The notes under the pieces were generated by a model. That model did no database searches and had not been told where the DNA came from. It saw nothing but the letters and a program-made list of their open reading frames with translations. Position numbers and translations under genes: made by a program. This document shows positions 1 to 8,615 of a stretch of 64,000 nucleotides of DNA, in pieces. The stretch is from Nitratireductor aquimarinus (lineage in GTDB: Bacteria; Pseudomonadota; Alphaproteobacteria; Rhizobiales; Rhizobiaceae), in the NCBI RefSeq assembly GCF_046773475.1, contig NZ_CP177239.1, positions 3,782,001-3,846,000 of the forward strand, written 5' to 3'. Within the stretch, counting starts at the first letter, position 1. Every line of letters starts with the position of its first letter.

Positions 1-416
1 CGCTGACCGCCTGAAAGCGCCTTGGGCAGGCGATCAAGATATGGTGTCAGCTGCAGGATCTCGGCCGCTTCCTGTACGCGCTTGTCGATCTCTTCCTTCG
101 GGGCCTTGGCGATCTTCATGCCGAACGCCATGTTGTCGTAGACCGTCATGTGCGGGTAGAGCGCATAGGACTGGAACACCATGGCGATGCCGCGCTGCGA
201 TGGCGGGATGTCGTTCACGCGCGCGCCGCCGATGAACATCTCGCCACCGGTGATGCTTTCAAGCCCGGCGATCATGCGCAGGAGCGTGGACTTGCCGCAG
301 CCCGAAGGACCGACGAAGACGATGAACTCGCCTTCCTCTATGTCCAGGTCGATACCGTGGATGACCCTGGTGTTGCCGTAGCTCTTCTGGATGTTCTTGA
401 GCGAGAGATCCGTCAT
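1..416 (-). CDS. aglK: Alpha-glucoside ABC transporter ATPase AglK (C-terminus beyond window edge)
   Basis: This is the nucleotide-binding subunit of a carbohydrate ABC importer of the MalK/UgpC group and should power uptake through the AglF/AglG permeases. Visible are Walker A (GPSGCGKST), the Q-loop region (FQSYALYPHM) and, at the window edge, the signature LSGGQR. About 138 codons are present; the Walker B and the regulatory C-terminal domain lie outside. The start codon overlaps the stop of aglA in an ATGA junction (413-416), so translation is probably coupled. The gene order binding protein-permease-permease-glucosidase-ATPase matches the rhizobial aglEFGAK locus, which is the basis for the name. 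Family assignment is sure; the exact substrate is inferred from the operon. Confidence 0.9.
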   Translation of the reverse strand, partial: MTDLSLKNIQKSYGNTRVIHGIDLDIEEGEFIVFVGPSGCGKSTLLRMIAGLESITGGEMFIGGARVNDIPPSQRGIAMVFQSYALYPHMTVYDNMAFGMKIAKAPKEEIDKRVQEAAEILQLTPYLDRLPKALSGGQ

Positions 417-2101
417 GTCTCCATCCCCTTGCTGCCGAACCAGCTTGCATAGGCCGGCAGCGTGACGATGCCGTCCTCCACCGTTCCGGCTGCGCCGGAA
501 TCGGCCATGGTCGCATAATCCCGGACATCGAGCTTCAGCGTGACCGGCCCGTCGCTCATGTTCACCGCCACCAGAATGGCGTGGCCGGCCATGGAGCGCT
601 CGAAGACAAGCACCTCCTCAGTGCCTTCCCGGAAGGTGATTTCGCCCTTGGCGAAAACGGGATGGCGGGCGCGGAAGGCAAGTGCATTGCGATAGTGCGA
701 CAGGAGCGTGTCCTGCCCCTCCTGCGCCGACACGGCCAGATGGAGGTGCTCCGGCGGCACGGGCAGCCAGGGCTTTGCGCCGGAGAAGCCGCCATTGACC
801 TGCGTTTCCGACCAGACCATCGGGGTGCGGCATCCATCGCGGCCCTTGAAGGTCGGCCAGAACTGGATGCCATACGGGTCCTGCAGGTCTTTCAGGTCGA
901 GTACGGCTTCGGTGAGGCCCAGCTCCTCGCCCTGATAGAGGCAGACGGAACCGCGCAGCGACAGAAGCAGCGTCGTGGTCATCTTCAGGAAGGCGTCGCG
1001 GTCGTGGACCTGATCGGCCCAGCGCGAGGCATGGCGCACCACGTCATGATTGGAGAAGCTCCAGCACGACCAGCCATCGGGCGCCTTGTCGCCGAATGCC
1101 TCGATGACGCGCCGGACACGGCCCGGCGTGAGCGGTTCCTGCGACAGGAAGTCGAAGGAATAGCACATGTGAACCTTGTCGCCGCCGCTCGTATATTCGG
1201 CGACGATGTCGAGGCCGCGCTGCGCATCACCCACTTCGCCGACAGCCGTGGTGCCGGGATATTCATCGAGCAGCGCGCGGAAGCGTTTCAGGAATTCCAG
1301 GTTCTCGGGCTGGTTCTTGTCGTAAAGGTGGTTCTGGAAGTTGTAGGGATTGACCGCAGGCGCGATGGAGGCGTTGCGCTGGTCCTGCTCAAGCGGCGGA
1401 TTGTCTTCCAGACCGGCCGAGTGGACATAGAAATTGATCGTGTCGAGACGGAAACCGTCGACGCCGCGTTCCAGCCAGAAGCGCACCGTTTCAAGCAGCG
1501 CGTCCTGAACATCGGGATTGTGGAAGTTCAGGTCCGGCTGGCTGGCCAGGAAATTGTGCAGATAATACTGGCAGCGGCTCGTGTCCCATTCCCATGCGGA
1601 GCCGCCGAAGATCGACAGCCAGTTGTTGGGCGGGCTGCCATCGGGTTTCGGATCGGCCCAGACATACCAGTCGGCGCGTGGATTGGTGCGGTTCTGCCGG
1701 CTTTCCACGAACCAGGGATGCCGTGCGGAAGAATGCGAGATCACCTGATCGATCATCACCTTGAGGCCGAGCCGGTGGGCCTCGGTGATCATGGCGTCGA
1801 AATCGGCCAGCGAACCAAACATCGGATCGACCTGGGTGTAGTCGGAGACATCATAACCGAAGTCGAGCATGGGCGACTTGAAGAAGGGTGACAGCCAGAT
1901 CGCATCAACCCCAAGCGAAGCGATGTAGGGCAGACGCTGGGTGATCCCTTTGAGGTCGCCGATCCCGTCGCCGTTGGAATCCTGAAAGGAGCGCGGATAG
2001 ATCTGGTAGATGACCGCGCCGCGCCACCAGTCGGCGTCTTCGGCGTGGCGGCTTACGGCTCCGGGAGCATGTTCCAAGGGAGCATCGTGAAGGACATTCA
2101 T
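413..2101 (-). CDS. aglA: Alpha-glucosidase, GH13 (AglA)
   Basis: This is a 562-residue cytoplasmic GH13 enzyme that should hydrolyse imported alpha-glucosides such as sucrose, maltose or trehalose. The catalytic TIM-barrel motifs are complete: YQIYPRSFQ near residue 32, DGFRLD with the nucleophile Asp220, VGEVGD with the acid Glu289, and FSNHDVV with Asp353. There is no signal peptide. An upstream in-frame extension exists, but it would overlap aglG. The ATG at 2101 starts 8 bases after the aglG stop and gives a normal family N-terminus (DWWRGAVIYQIYP). The 3' end overlaps aglK by four bases. Its place inside the transporter operon supports intracellular hydrolysis of the imported sugar. Confidence 0.92.
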   Translation of the reverse strand: MNVLHDAPLEHAPGAVSRHAEDADWWRGAVIYQIYPRSFQDSNGDGIGDLKGITQRLPYIASLGVDAIWLSPFFKSPMLDFGYDVSDYTQVDPMFGSLADFDAMITEAHRLGLKVMIDQVISHSSARHPWFVESRQNRTNPRADWYVWADPKPDGSPPNNWLSIFGGSAWEWDTSRCQYYLHNFLASQPDLNFHNPDVQDALLETVRFWLERGVDGFRLDTINFYVHSAGLEDNPPLEQDQRNASIAPAVNPYNFQNHLYDKNQPENLEFLKRFRALLDEYPGTTAVGEVGDAQRGLDIVAEYTSGGDKVHMCYSFDFLSQEPLTPGRVRRVIEAFGDKAPDGWSCWSFSNHDVVRHASRWADQVHDRDAFLKMTTTLLLSLRGSVCLYQGEELGLTEAVLDLKDLQDPYGIQFWPTFKGRDGCRTPMVWSETQVNGGFSGAKPWLPVPPEHLHLAVSAQEGQDTLLSHYRNALAFRARHPVFAKGEITFREGTEEVLVFERSMAGHAILVAVNMSDGPVTLKLDVRDYATMADSGAAGTVEDGIVTLPAYASWFGSKGMET

Positions 2102-2109
2102 GGGAGCGG

Positions 2110-3246
2110 TCAGCCTCCTTTGACGGACCCGGCCAGAAGGCCGCGGACCAGGTAACGTTGCAATGCGAAGAAAACGAGAATGGGCACCACGATGGCCACG
2201 AAGGCCGATGCGGTGAGGATTTCCCAATTGCCGCCACGCGAGCCGAGCAGTTCGCGCAGCCGGCCGGTCAGAACCAGCTGTTCTTCATTGTTTCCAAGGA
2301 AGACGGTGGCGACGAGCAGGTCGTTCCAGACCCAGAGGAACTGGAAGATGGCGAAAGAGGCGAGTGCGGGAAACGACAGCGGCAGAATGATCTTGCGGAA
2401 GATCTCGAAATCCGACGCGCCATCGACGCGCGCGCTTTCGATGATCTCGCGCGGCAGGCCGGCCATGTAGTTGCGCAGGAGATAGATGGCGAGCGGCAGG
2501 CCGAACCCCGTATGTGCGAGCCAGATGCCGATGAACGACTTGCCGATGCCGATCGTGTTGTAGAAACGCAGAAGCGGGATCAGCGACATTTGTAGCGGGA
2601 CGACGAGCAGGCCGACAATGGCGGCAAGCAGAAGCGCGCGGCCCGGAAACTCCATCCATGCCAGTGCGTAGGCCGCATAGGCCGCAATCAGGATCGGAAT
2701 GACGGTCGCCGGAATGGTCACGGTCATCGTGTTGATGAAGCTCTTGCCGAGCCCTTCGGAGAACAGGACGTTTTTGTAATTTTCCGTGGTGAAGCGCGGC
2801 GGCTCGACCGAGCTCACGAAGATGCGCTGGCCGCGGCCGGGTTCGGGCTGTTCGGCATAGGTGATGGTGTAGTCGCCACTGGCCTCGACGGTGAGCATGC
2901 CACCGTCGCGCAATTCAGCGCTCTCGCCGACGGCGAAGGCTGAAGGCGCGCGCGATGATATGCCGAAGCCGACGGCCTTGCCGCTGCCATCCTCGAACAC
3001 ATTGCCGGTGAGCACGTAGCGGCCGTCTTCCAGCGTGGCGTTTTCCGGCGGGGCTGCGCGTGCGACCACGTTGCGTTCGGACGCGGTGAGGGCGGTCCAC
3101 CAGCCGCTCACGGCGAGCTGGTCCTTGTCGCGAAGCGATGAGACGAGAATGCCGAAGGTCGGCAGGGTCCACAGCGCCACGAGCAGGAGGACGGATATGT
3201 TGACAACCCATGAGAGGGCAGGGCGCGAGCCGACGGGCGTGCTCAT
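2110..3246 (-). CDS. aglG: Alpha-glucoside ABC transporter permease AglG
   Basis: This is an inner-membrane permease of the MalG type (binding-protein-dependent transport, BPD_transp_1), 378 residues. An N-terminal membrane segment is followed by a periplasmic stretch of roughly 130 residues. The transmembrane core carries the EAA loop (EIIESARVDGASDFEIF) that contacts the ATPase. The large periplasmic insertion after the first membrane helix is longer than in E. coli MalG and is typical of the AglG branch as I know it. The start at 3246 overlaps the aglF stop in an ATGA junction. A longer in-frame reading upstream is rejected because it would run through aglF. Confidence 0.9.
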   Translation of the reverse strand: MSTPVGSRPALSWVVNISVLLLVALWTLPTFGILVSSLRDKDQLAVSGWWTALTASERNVVARAAPPENATLEDGRYVLTGNVFEDGSGKAVGFGISSRAPSAFAVGESAELRDGGMLTVEASGDYTITYAEQPEPGRGQRIFVSSVEPPRFTTENYKNVLFSEGLGKSFINTMTVTIPATVIPILIAAYAAYALAWMEFPGRALLLAAIVGLLVVPLQMSLIPLLRFYNTIGIGKSFIGIWLAHTGFGLPLAIYLLRNYMAGLPREIIESARVDGASDFEIFRKIILPLSFPALASFAIFQFLWVWNDLLVATVFLGNNEEQLVLTGRLRELLGSRGGNWEILTASAFVAIVVPILVFFALQRYLVRGLLAGSVKGG

Positions 3247-4397
3247 TTCATGTCCTTCCGTGCTTCGCGGATGTTCCAGATCATGATCGGCGTGACCATG
3301 GCCATGATGACCAGCGCGATGGTCGAGGCGCGGCCGAAATCGAGCCCGCGGAACATCCAGTCGAACATGTAATTGGCGAGCACCTGGCTGCCCCACTGGC
3401 CGTTGGTCATGGCCAGCACGATGTCGAACACTTTGAGAACCAGAATGGTGATGGTGGTCCAGACCACGGCGATGGTGCCCCAGATCTGCGGCACCTTGAT
3501 CTTGTAGAAAATCTGGAAGGGCGAGGCGCCGTCGATGATGGCCGCCTCGATGGTCTCTTCCGGGATGCCGCGCAGCGCGGCCGAGAGGATGACCATGGCA
3601 AAGCCGGTCTGGATCCAGATCAGGATGACCATCAGGAAGAAATTGTTCCAGAAGGGGATGGTGATCCACGCCTGTGGCTCGCCACCGAAGAAGGTGACGA
3701 CGGCGTTGAGGATGCCGATCTGTTCGGAGCCTTCGGCGCGGTAATCATAGATGAATTTCCAGATCACGCTCGCGCCGACGAAGGAGATCGCCATGGGCAT
3801 GAAGATGAGGCTCTTGGCGACATTGCCCCAGCCGATGCGGTCGGTGAGGGCGGCGGCGATGAGGCCGAAGAAGGTGGCGGCGGCGGGCACGACGATGAGC
3901 CACAGAATGTTGTTGCGCATGCTCTCGCGGAAGGCTGCGTCCTTGGCAAGCCAGGCGTAATTGGCTCCGCCGACCCAGGTTTCGCCGCTCGGCCCGTGGA
4001 ACGACAGGAAGATCGAGTTGATGACCGGATAGACCAGATAAATGCCGAGAATGACGATGGCCGGCCCCAGAAAGAGCCAGGGGCGGATGCCGTTGGCGGC
4101 GTTGATGTTGTCCGCGACGCGGCTGCCGCGTGGCGGATAGATCAGGTCGAGGAGCCGGTTGGAACCCCAGAAATAGCCGAAGCAGGCGGCCACGCCGAGC
4201 ACCATGACAAGCACTGCCTGGACGAGCTTGATATCGGGCAGGACCGTGTTGAGCGCGGTGAAGACGGCGACGGCGCAGAGCACCGCAAAGACGATGCCGG
4301 CAATCATGATGCCAAGCGCAATCGCCATATTGAAAAGGAAGCGGCCGAGGCCCGGTGGACGGGACCGCGGGGCGGCTTCGGTCGAGGAGATGGCCAT
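3243..4397 (-). CDS. aglF: Alpha-glucoside ABC transporter permease AglF
   Basis: This is a MalF-type permease of 384 residues and the partner of AglG in the membrane channel. Hydrophobic segments run through the protein and the EAA-type loop reads EETIEAAIIDGASPFQIF near the C-terminus. The start was moved to 4397 because an AGGAGG ribosome-binding site lies five bases upstream on the minus strand; the in-frame extension to 4439 lacks one. It is separated from aglE by about 90 bases that contain a strong stem-loop and overlaps aglG by four bases. The role as an alpha-glucoside permease is inferred from the operon. Confidence 0.9.
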   Translation of the reverse strand: MAISSTEAAPRSRPPGLGRFLFNMAIALGIMIAGIVFAVLCAVAVFTALNTVLPDIKLVQAVLVMVLGVAACFGYFWGSNRLLDLIYPPRGSRVADNINAANGIRPWLFLGPAIVILGIYLVYPVINSIFLSFHGPSGETWVGGANYAWLAKDAAFRESMRNNILWLIVVPAAATFFGLIAAALTDRIGWGNVAKSLIFMPMAISFVGASVIWKFIYDYRAEGSEQIGILNAVVTFFGGEPQAWITIPFWNNFFLMVILIWIQTGFAMVILSAALRGIPEETIEAAIIDGASPFQIFYKIKVPQIWGTIAVVWTTITILVLKVFDIVLAMTNGQWGSQVLANYMFDWMFRGLDFGRASTIALVIMAMVTPIMIWNIREARKDMK

Positions 4398-4410
4398 GTC
4401 AGCCTCCTGG

Positions 4411-4483
4411 GCGCATGCCGGCTGTGCCGGTGCTCCCACCCCGCATGCTCAATGGCGGCGGGGTGGGGCGGTGTTGCATGCGC
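4411..4483 (-). other. Nested stem-loop between aglE and aglF
   Basis: Two nested perfect inverted repeats are visible. The outer arms are 4411-4418 and 4476-4483 (8 bp) and the inner arms 4435-4444 and 4458-4467 (10 bp, GC-rich). There is no U-tract, so this is not a classical terminator. Hairpins directly after a binding-protein gene are known to stabilise its mRNA and lower downstream expression. That role is inferred here. Confidence 0.6.
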
Positions 4484-4487
4484 AGTC

Positions 4488-5843
4488 CTACTTGATGGCG
4501 TCCCATTCCTTCTGGATCTCGCCGGCGACCTCTTCGGCGGACTGGCCGCCGACATAATCGATCATGCCGGTCCAGAAAGCGCCTGCGCCGATCTTGCCAG
4601 GCATCAGGTCGGAGCCGTCAAAGCGGAATGTGGTCGCATTGGTCAGGATTTCGCCCTGCTTGCGCAGCGCATCATTGGCGTAGGCCTCCGGGTTCACGCC
4701 CTTGTGCGGGGTGAGGAAGCCGGCCTGCGCCATCCAGATTTCATGCGCGATGGGCGTCTTCAGGAATTCGATGAAGGCGCGCGCCACATCCGAATCCTTC
4801 GTGATGGCGAACACGGTGCCAGCACCCAGAACCGGGGTGCCGAGATCCTTTTCCGCATAGGCCGGCAGGTAGAAGAAGTCTGCGTCGCGGCCAAGCTGCG
4901 TGCCCTCGGGGAAGAAGGAGGGGATGAAGGACGCCTGCCGGTGCATGTAGCATTTCGGCGGGACGGCGAAGAGGCCTTTGGGGCTGTCGCGGAAGTCGGT
5001 GGAGGCCACGGCGCCCGCGCCGCCATCCACATAGTCGTCATTGCGCGCGAACGCGCCGAATTCCTCGATGGCCGCAACGACGCGTTCATCGTTGAACGGG
5101 ATTTCATTGGTCACCCACTGGTCGTAGACCTCGGGCGACTGGGTGCGCAGCATCAGGTCTTCCACCCAGTCGGTGGCCGGCCAGCCGGTTGCGCCGCCCG
5201 AACCGAGACCGATGCACCAGGGCGTTTCGCCATCGGCGACGATCTGGTCGGAAAGCGCCTTCAGTTCTTCCATGGTCTGCGGCACTTCATAGCCCGCATC
5301 CTCAAAGTTTTCCGGCACGTACCAGACCAGCGATTTGACATCTGCCTTGTAGGGGAAGGCGAAGAAGGCCTTCGCCCCGTCCTTGCCGGCATAGGTGCCG
5401 AGATCCACCCAGGACTGGCCGGCAGCATAGTTTTCCTTCATCCAGCCGGCAGTTTCGTTGCCGAGCGGCACGAGCAGGCCCTTGGAGGCGAGGTCGCCTG
5501 CGAGGCCCGGCTGCGGGAAGACTGCGACATTCGGTGCGCTGCCGGCCTGCGTGTCGATGACGATCTGCTGCTCGAAGGAGTCGGAGCCTGAGTAATTGAC
5601 CTTTGCGCCGGTCGCTTCCTCGAAATAGGCGGTGACGGATTCGATCAGATCCTTGTCGGAGCTGAGCCAGGGGCCGAACAGGCTCATCTCCTGGCCGGAG
5701 AGATCGTGCGCGGCCTTGAAGTCTTCGAAACTCTGCCAGTTGAAACGGGCATCCTCGCCCGGGGCGAATTTGAGATCGGCGGCATGGGCGACGCTGCCGG
5801 ACAGTGCCAGGGCAAACGCGCCAATAAGCATGGACGTCTTCAT
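4488..5843 (-). CDS. aglE: Alpha-glucoside ABC transporter substrate-binding protein AglE
   Basis: This is a periplasmic solute-binding protein of the family-1 (MalE/UgpB) group, 451 residues. It has a clear Sec signal peptide (MKTSMLIGAFALALSGS then VAHA|AD) and a mature two-lobed region with no further membrane segment. A GGAGG site sits just upstream of the ATG. It is the first gene of the operon and faces the LacI-type regulator across a 284-base divergent promoter region. The assignment to alpha-glucosides comes from AglA downstream and from the conserved rhizobial gene order. Binding of trehalose, sucrose or maltose cannot be distinguished from the sequence. Confidence 0.9.
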   Translation of the reverse strand: MKTSMLIGAFALALSGSVAHAADLKFAPGEDARFNWQSFEDFKAAHDLSGQEMSLFGPWLSSDKDLIESVTAYFEEATGAKVNYSGSDSFEQQIVIDTQAGSAPNVAVFPQPGLAGDLASKGLLVPLGNETAGWMKENYAAGQSWVDLGTYAGKDGAKAFFAFPYKADVKSLVWYVPENFEDAGYEVPQTMEELKALSDQIVADGETPWCIGLGSGGATGWPATDWVEDLMLRTQSPEVYDQWVTNEIPFNDERVVAAIEEFGAFARNDDYVDGGAGAVASTDFRDSPKGLFAVPPKCYMHRQASFIPSFFPEGTQLGRDADFFYLPAYAEKDLGTPVLGAGTVFAITKDSDVARAFIEFLKTPIAHEIWMAQAGFLTPHKGVNPEAYANDALRKQGEILTNATTFRFDGSDLMPGKIGAGAFWTGMIDYVGGQSAEEVAGEIQKEWDAIK

Positions 5844-5923
5844 GGTTCCTCCAATTGCGGCCGGAGCCGCTCCTCCTCAGGTCTTTGCGGGTCCGGCGCA
5901 TTGCTAACGTTTTAAACGAAATT

Positions 5924-5935
5924 CAAAGCGCTTTG
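5924..5935. promoter_or_regulatory. LacI-type operator candidate upstream of aglE
   Basis: CAAAGCGCTTTG is a perfect 12-bp palindrome with the central CG typical of LacI-family operators. It lies about 80 bases upstream of the aglE start. A second copy of the core sits next to the regulator gene. Binding by AglR is inferred. Confidence 0.7.
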
Positions 5936-6100
5936 GATTTTGGCAGCATCAATCCGGGAAGCCTTTGAGTCAAGAGCGCCTTGCTGCCAGCGCGAAGATT
6001 CATGAAGAAAATTGGTTTCACCGCCGTATTGATATGAAAACGACCAATTGTCCGCCTGAAGGGCTTGATCTCCCCAAAACGCTGTGACACCAATTTTTTT

Positions 6101-6110
6101 AAAGCGCTTT
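6101..6110. promoter_or_regulatory. LacI-type operator candidate upstream of aglR
   Basis: AAAGCGCTTT is a perfect palindrome that repeats the core of the site at 5924-5935. It lies 17 bases before the aglR start codon, a position that would allow autoregulation. Between the two operators is an AT-richer stretch likely to contain the divergent promoters. Confidence 0.65.
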
Positions 6111-6127
6111 GAAGGAAAGGAACCGCC

Positions 6128-7186
6128 TTGGCTACCCGCAAAGCCATGAACCTGAAGATGCTGTCCGAGGCGCTTGGCCTGTCGCAGACCACCGTTTCGC
6201 GCGCGCTCAACGGCTTTCCGGAAGTGGCGGAGAAAACGCGCGCCCGCGTGGTCGAGGCGGCGGAGCGGCTGAACTATCGCCCGAGCCCCAGCGCGGCAAG
6301 TCTGGCGACCGGCAAGTCACGCATGATCGGGCATGTGGTGAGCCTTTCCGAACACATCATGATCAATCCGCATTTCGCCGATTTCATCGCCGGGGCGGGC
6401 GAAATCTATGCGCAGAGCGGCTACGACATTCTCCTTCGGCTCGCGCCGCTGGAAGAGCAGGAGCGCATCTATCTGAACCTTGCCGAAGACCAGCGTGTGG
6501 ATGGCGTGGTGGTTCATGGACCGCTGACCGGCGACAGCCGCATCGGCATTCTGAATGCATTGGGAATGCCTTTCGTGGTTCATGGGCGCTGCGATGAGGA
6601 GGGGGCGGATTATTGCTGGATGGACGTAAACAACCGGCGGGCTTTCCATCGTGCGACGAAGTTTCTGCTGGATCTGGGACATGAGCGCATCGCGCTGATC
6701 AACGGTCTTGAGACGATGAACTTTGCCGAGCGGCGCAGGCAGGGCTATGAGGCGGCGCTGGCAGAGGCCGGCGTCGCACTTGACGAGCGCCTGCTTCACA
6801 GCGCCGATATGGTCGAGCCCTATGGCTATCAGGCGACGCGGGCGCTGATGGAACTGGATGAGCCGCCGACGGCCATTTTGGTGGCGAGTGTTCTGCCGGC
6901 CATGGGCGTAACGCGGGCGTTGGTCGATCTTGGCCTGCGGGCTGGCGAAGACGTTTCCGTGATCGCCTTTGATGACTGCCTGTCCTTTCTTCAGTCGGGC
7001 TACAAGGGCAGCGCGCCGGACATTCCCTATTTCACGGCGGTTCGTTCCTCCATCCGGGAGGCGGGAAAACGGGTGGCGCAGTTACTTCTTGAGCGCATCG
7101 AGACCCCGGACGGGCCGCCTCTGAGCGAGCTCTGGGAGGCCGACTTCGTGATCGGCCAGACGACCGCACCGCCACGCCGCCGCTAA
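6128..7186 (+). CDS. aglR: LacI-family transcriptional regulator (AglR-like)
   Basis: This is a sugar-responsive repressor or activator of the LacI family, 352 residues. The N-terminal helix-turn-helix reads MLSEALGLSQTTVSRALNG (residues 10-28) and is followed by the hinge-helix region (SPSAASLATGKS) and a periplasmic-binding-protein-like effector domain. The start is a TTG preceded by GGAAAGGAA; an ATG six codons later would leave the HTH intact and is the alternative. It is divergent from aglE, with palindromic operators in between, as in the Sinorhizobium agl locus. The beta-glucosidase gene follows after 56 bases and may be co-transcribed. Confidence 0.85.
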   Translation: MATRKAMNLKMLSEALGLSQTTVSRALNGFPEVAEKTRARVVEAAERLNYRPSPSAASLATGKSRMIGHVVSLSEHIMINPHFADFIAGAGEIYAQSGYDILLRLAPLEEQERIYLNLAEDQRVDGVVVHGPLTGDSRIGILNALGMPFVVHGRCDEEGADYCWMDVNNRRAFHRATKFLLDLGHERIALINGLETMNFAERRRQGYEAALAEAGVALDERLLHSADMVEPYGYQATRALMELDEPPTAILVASVLPAMGVTRALVDLGLRAGEDVSVIAFDDCLSFLQSGYKGSAPDIPYFTAVRSSIREAGKRVAQLLLERIETPDGPPLSELWEADFVIGQTTAPPRRR

Positions 7187-7242
7187 AGGGCGGAGACGGC
7201 ATTTTCAGAAAGAACGGGTCCAGAAAGAACGGGGAGAGGCTC

Positions 7243-8598
7243 ATGCCCGCCAACGGAATGGAAGCCATGGAGCTTGAATTCTCACGCGACGATTTCCCCG
7301 GGGATTTCGTCTTTGGCACGGCCACTTCGAGCTATCAGATCGAGGGCAGCCGGTTTGGCGGTTGCGGAACCTCGCACTGGGACACGTTTGCGGCAACGCC
7401 CGGCAACACGGTGCGCGGCGAGGATGGGGCCACGGCCTGCGACCACTATCACCGCTGGGAAAGCGATCTCGATCTGGTGCGTGACGCCGGGTTCGACTGC
7501 TATCGCTTTTCGATCTCCTGGTCGCGTGTGCTGCCGGATGGAAGGGGAGACGCCAATCCAGAGGGGCTCGATTTCTACGACCGCCTTGTCGATGGCATGC
7601 TGGAGCGCGGGCTGAAACCCTTCGCCACGCTCTATCACTGGGATCTGCCGGCGCCGCTTGCCGATCTGGGCGGTTGGCGCAACCGCGATATTGCAGACTG
7701 GTTCGCCGATTATACGGAACTGGTGATGAAGCGCATCGGAGACCGGGTGGCGACGGCGGCGACCATCAACGAGCCCTGGTGCGTGGCCTGGCTCAGCCAT
7801 TTCATGGGGGCACATGCGCCGGGGCTGCGCGACATTCGCGCCGCCGCCCGCGCCATGCACCACGTGCTTCTGGCGCATGGGCGGGCGACGCAGGCGATGC
7901 GCGCGCTCGGCATGGACAATCTTGGGCTGGTCACCAATTTCGAATACGCCGCTCCCGCCGATGACAGCGAGGCGGCGCGGAAGGCCGCCCGTCTTTACGA
8001 CGGCATTTACAATCGCTGGTTCCTTGGCGGCGTGTTTGACGAGGCCTATCCCGAGGATGTGCTGGAAGGGCTCGGGCCTCACATGCCGCAGGGTTTTGAG
8101 AAGGATTTTGGCGTGATCGGCACGCCGGTCGACTGGTTGGGCATCAATTATTACACGCGCAAGCTGATCGCCCCGGACGGTTCAGGCCGGTTTCCGGCGC
8201 TGAAAGAGGTCGAGGGGCCGCTGCCCAAAACGTTCATGGACTGGGAGATCTATCCCGAGGGCCTGCACCATTTCATCACATGGGCGCATGAGAACTACAC
8301 GAAGGGCCTGCCGATTTATGTGACGGAAAACGGCATGGCCGCGCCGGACCGGCTGTCGGCCGGGCGGGTCGATGATCCCGCGCGCATCGATTTTCTGAAC
8401 CGGCATCTGGGGGCGGTGCGGCGCGCCTTGGATGAGGGCGCGCCGGTGAAAGGCTATATCGTCTGGTCGCTTCTGGACAATTACGAATGGGCGCTCGGCT
8501 ATGAGAAGCGTTTCGGGCTTGTCCATGTGGACTTTGAAACGCTGGAGCGCACGCCCAAGGCATCATGGTATGCTCTTGGGCGCGCGCTGAAGCGCTAG
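7243..8598 (+). CDS. bglA: Beta-glucosidase, GH1
   Basis: This is a cytoplasmic glycoside hydrolase family 1 enzyme of 451 residues, the usual length. The acid/base Glu177 lies in TINEPW and the nucleophile Glu362 in YVTENG. The N-terminal GTATSSYQIEG and the C-terminal SLLDNYEW motifs are also intact. There is no signal peptide, so it acts on imported substrates. A GGGGAGAGG ribosome-binding site precedes the ATG. It probably belongs to the same transcript as the LacI-type regulator. A beta-specific enzyme beside an alpha-glucoside transporter suggests either broader transporter specificity or processing of mixed glucosides. Confidence 0.92.
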   Translation: MPANGMEAMELEFSRDDFPGDFVFGTATSSYQIEGSRFGGCGTSHWDTFAATPGNTVRGEDGATACDHYHRWESDLDLVRDAGFDCYRFSISWSRVLPDGRGDANPEGLDFYDRLVDGMLERGLKPFATLYHWDLPAPLADLGGWRNRDIADWFADYTELVMKRIGDRVATAATINEPWCVAWLSHFMGAHAPGLRDIRAAARAMHHVLLAHGRATQAMRALGMDNLGLVTNFEYAAPADDSEAARKAARLYDGIYNRWFLGGVFDEAYPEDVLEGLGPHMPQGFEKDFGVIGTPVDWLGINYYTRKLIAPDGSGRFPALKEVEGPLPKTFMDWEIYPEGLHHFITWAHENYTKGLPIYVTENGMAAPDRLSAGRVDDPARIDFLNRHLGAVRRALDEGAPVKGYIVWSLLDNYEWALGYEKRFGLVHVDFETLERTPKASWYALGRALKR

Positions 8599-8615
8599 GT
8601 CCTGACCCGAGGCGA

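Noticed and set aside
3210..5591. A 793-codon open frame on the plus strand, opposite aglF and aglE
   Set aside because: It is antisense to well-supported transporter genes. The product is low-complexity, rich in Asp, Glu, His and Gly as expected from high-GC antisense reading, with no recognisable domain.
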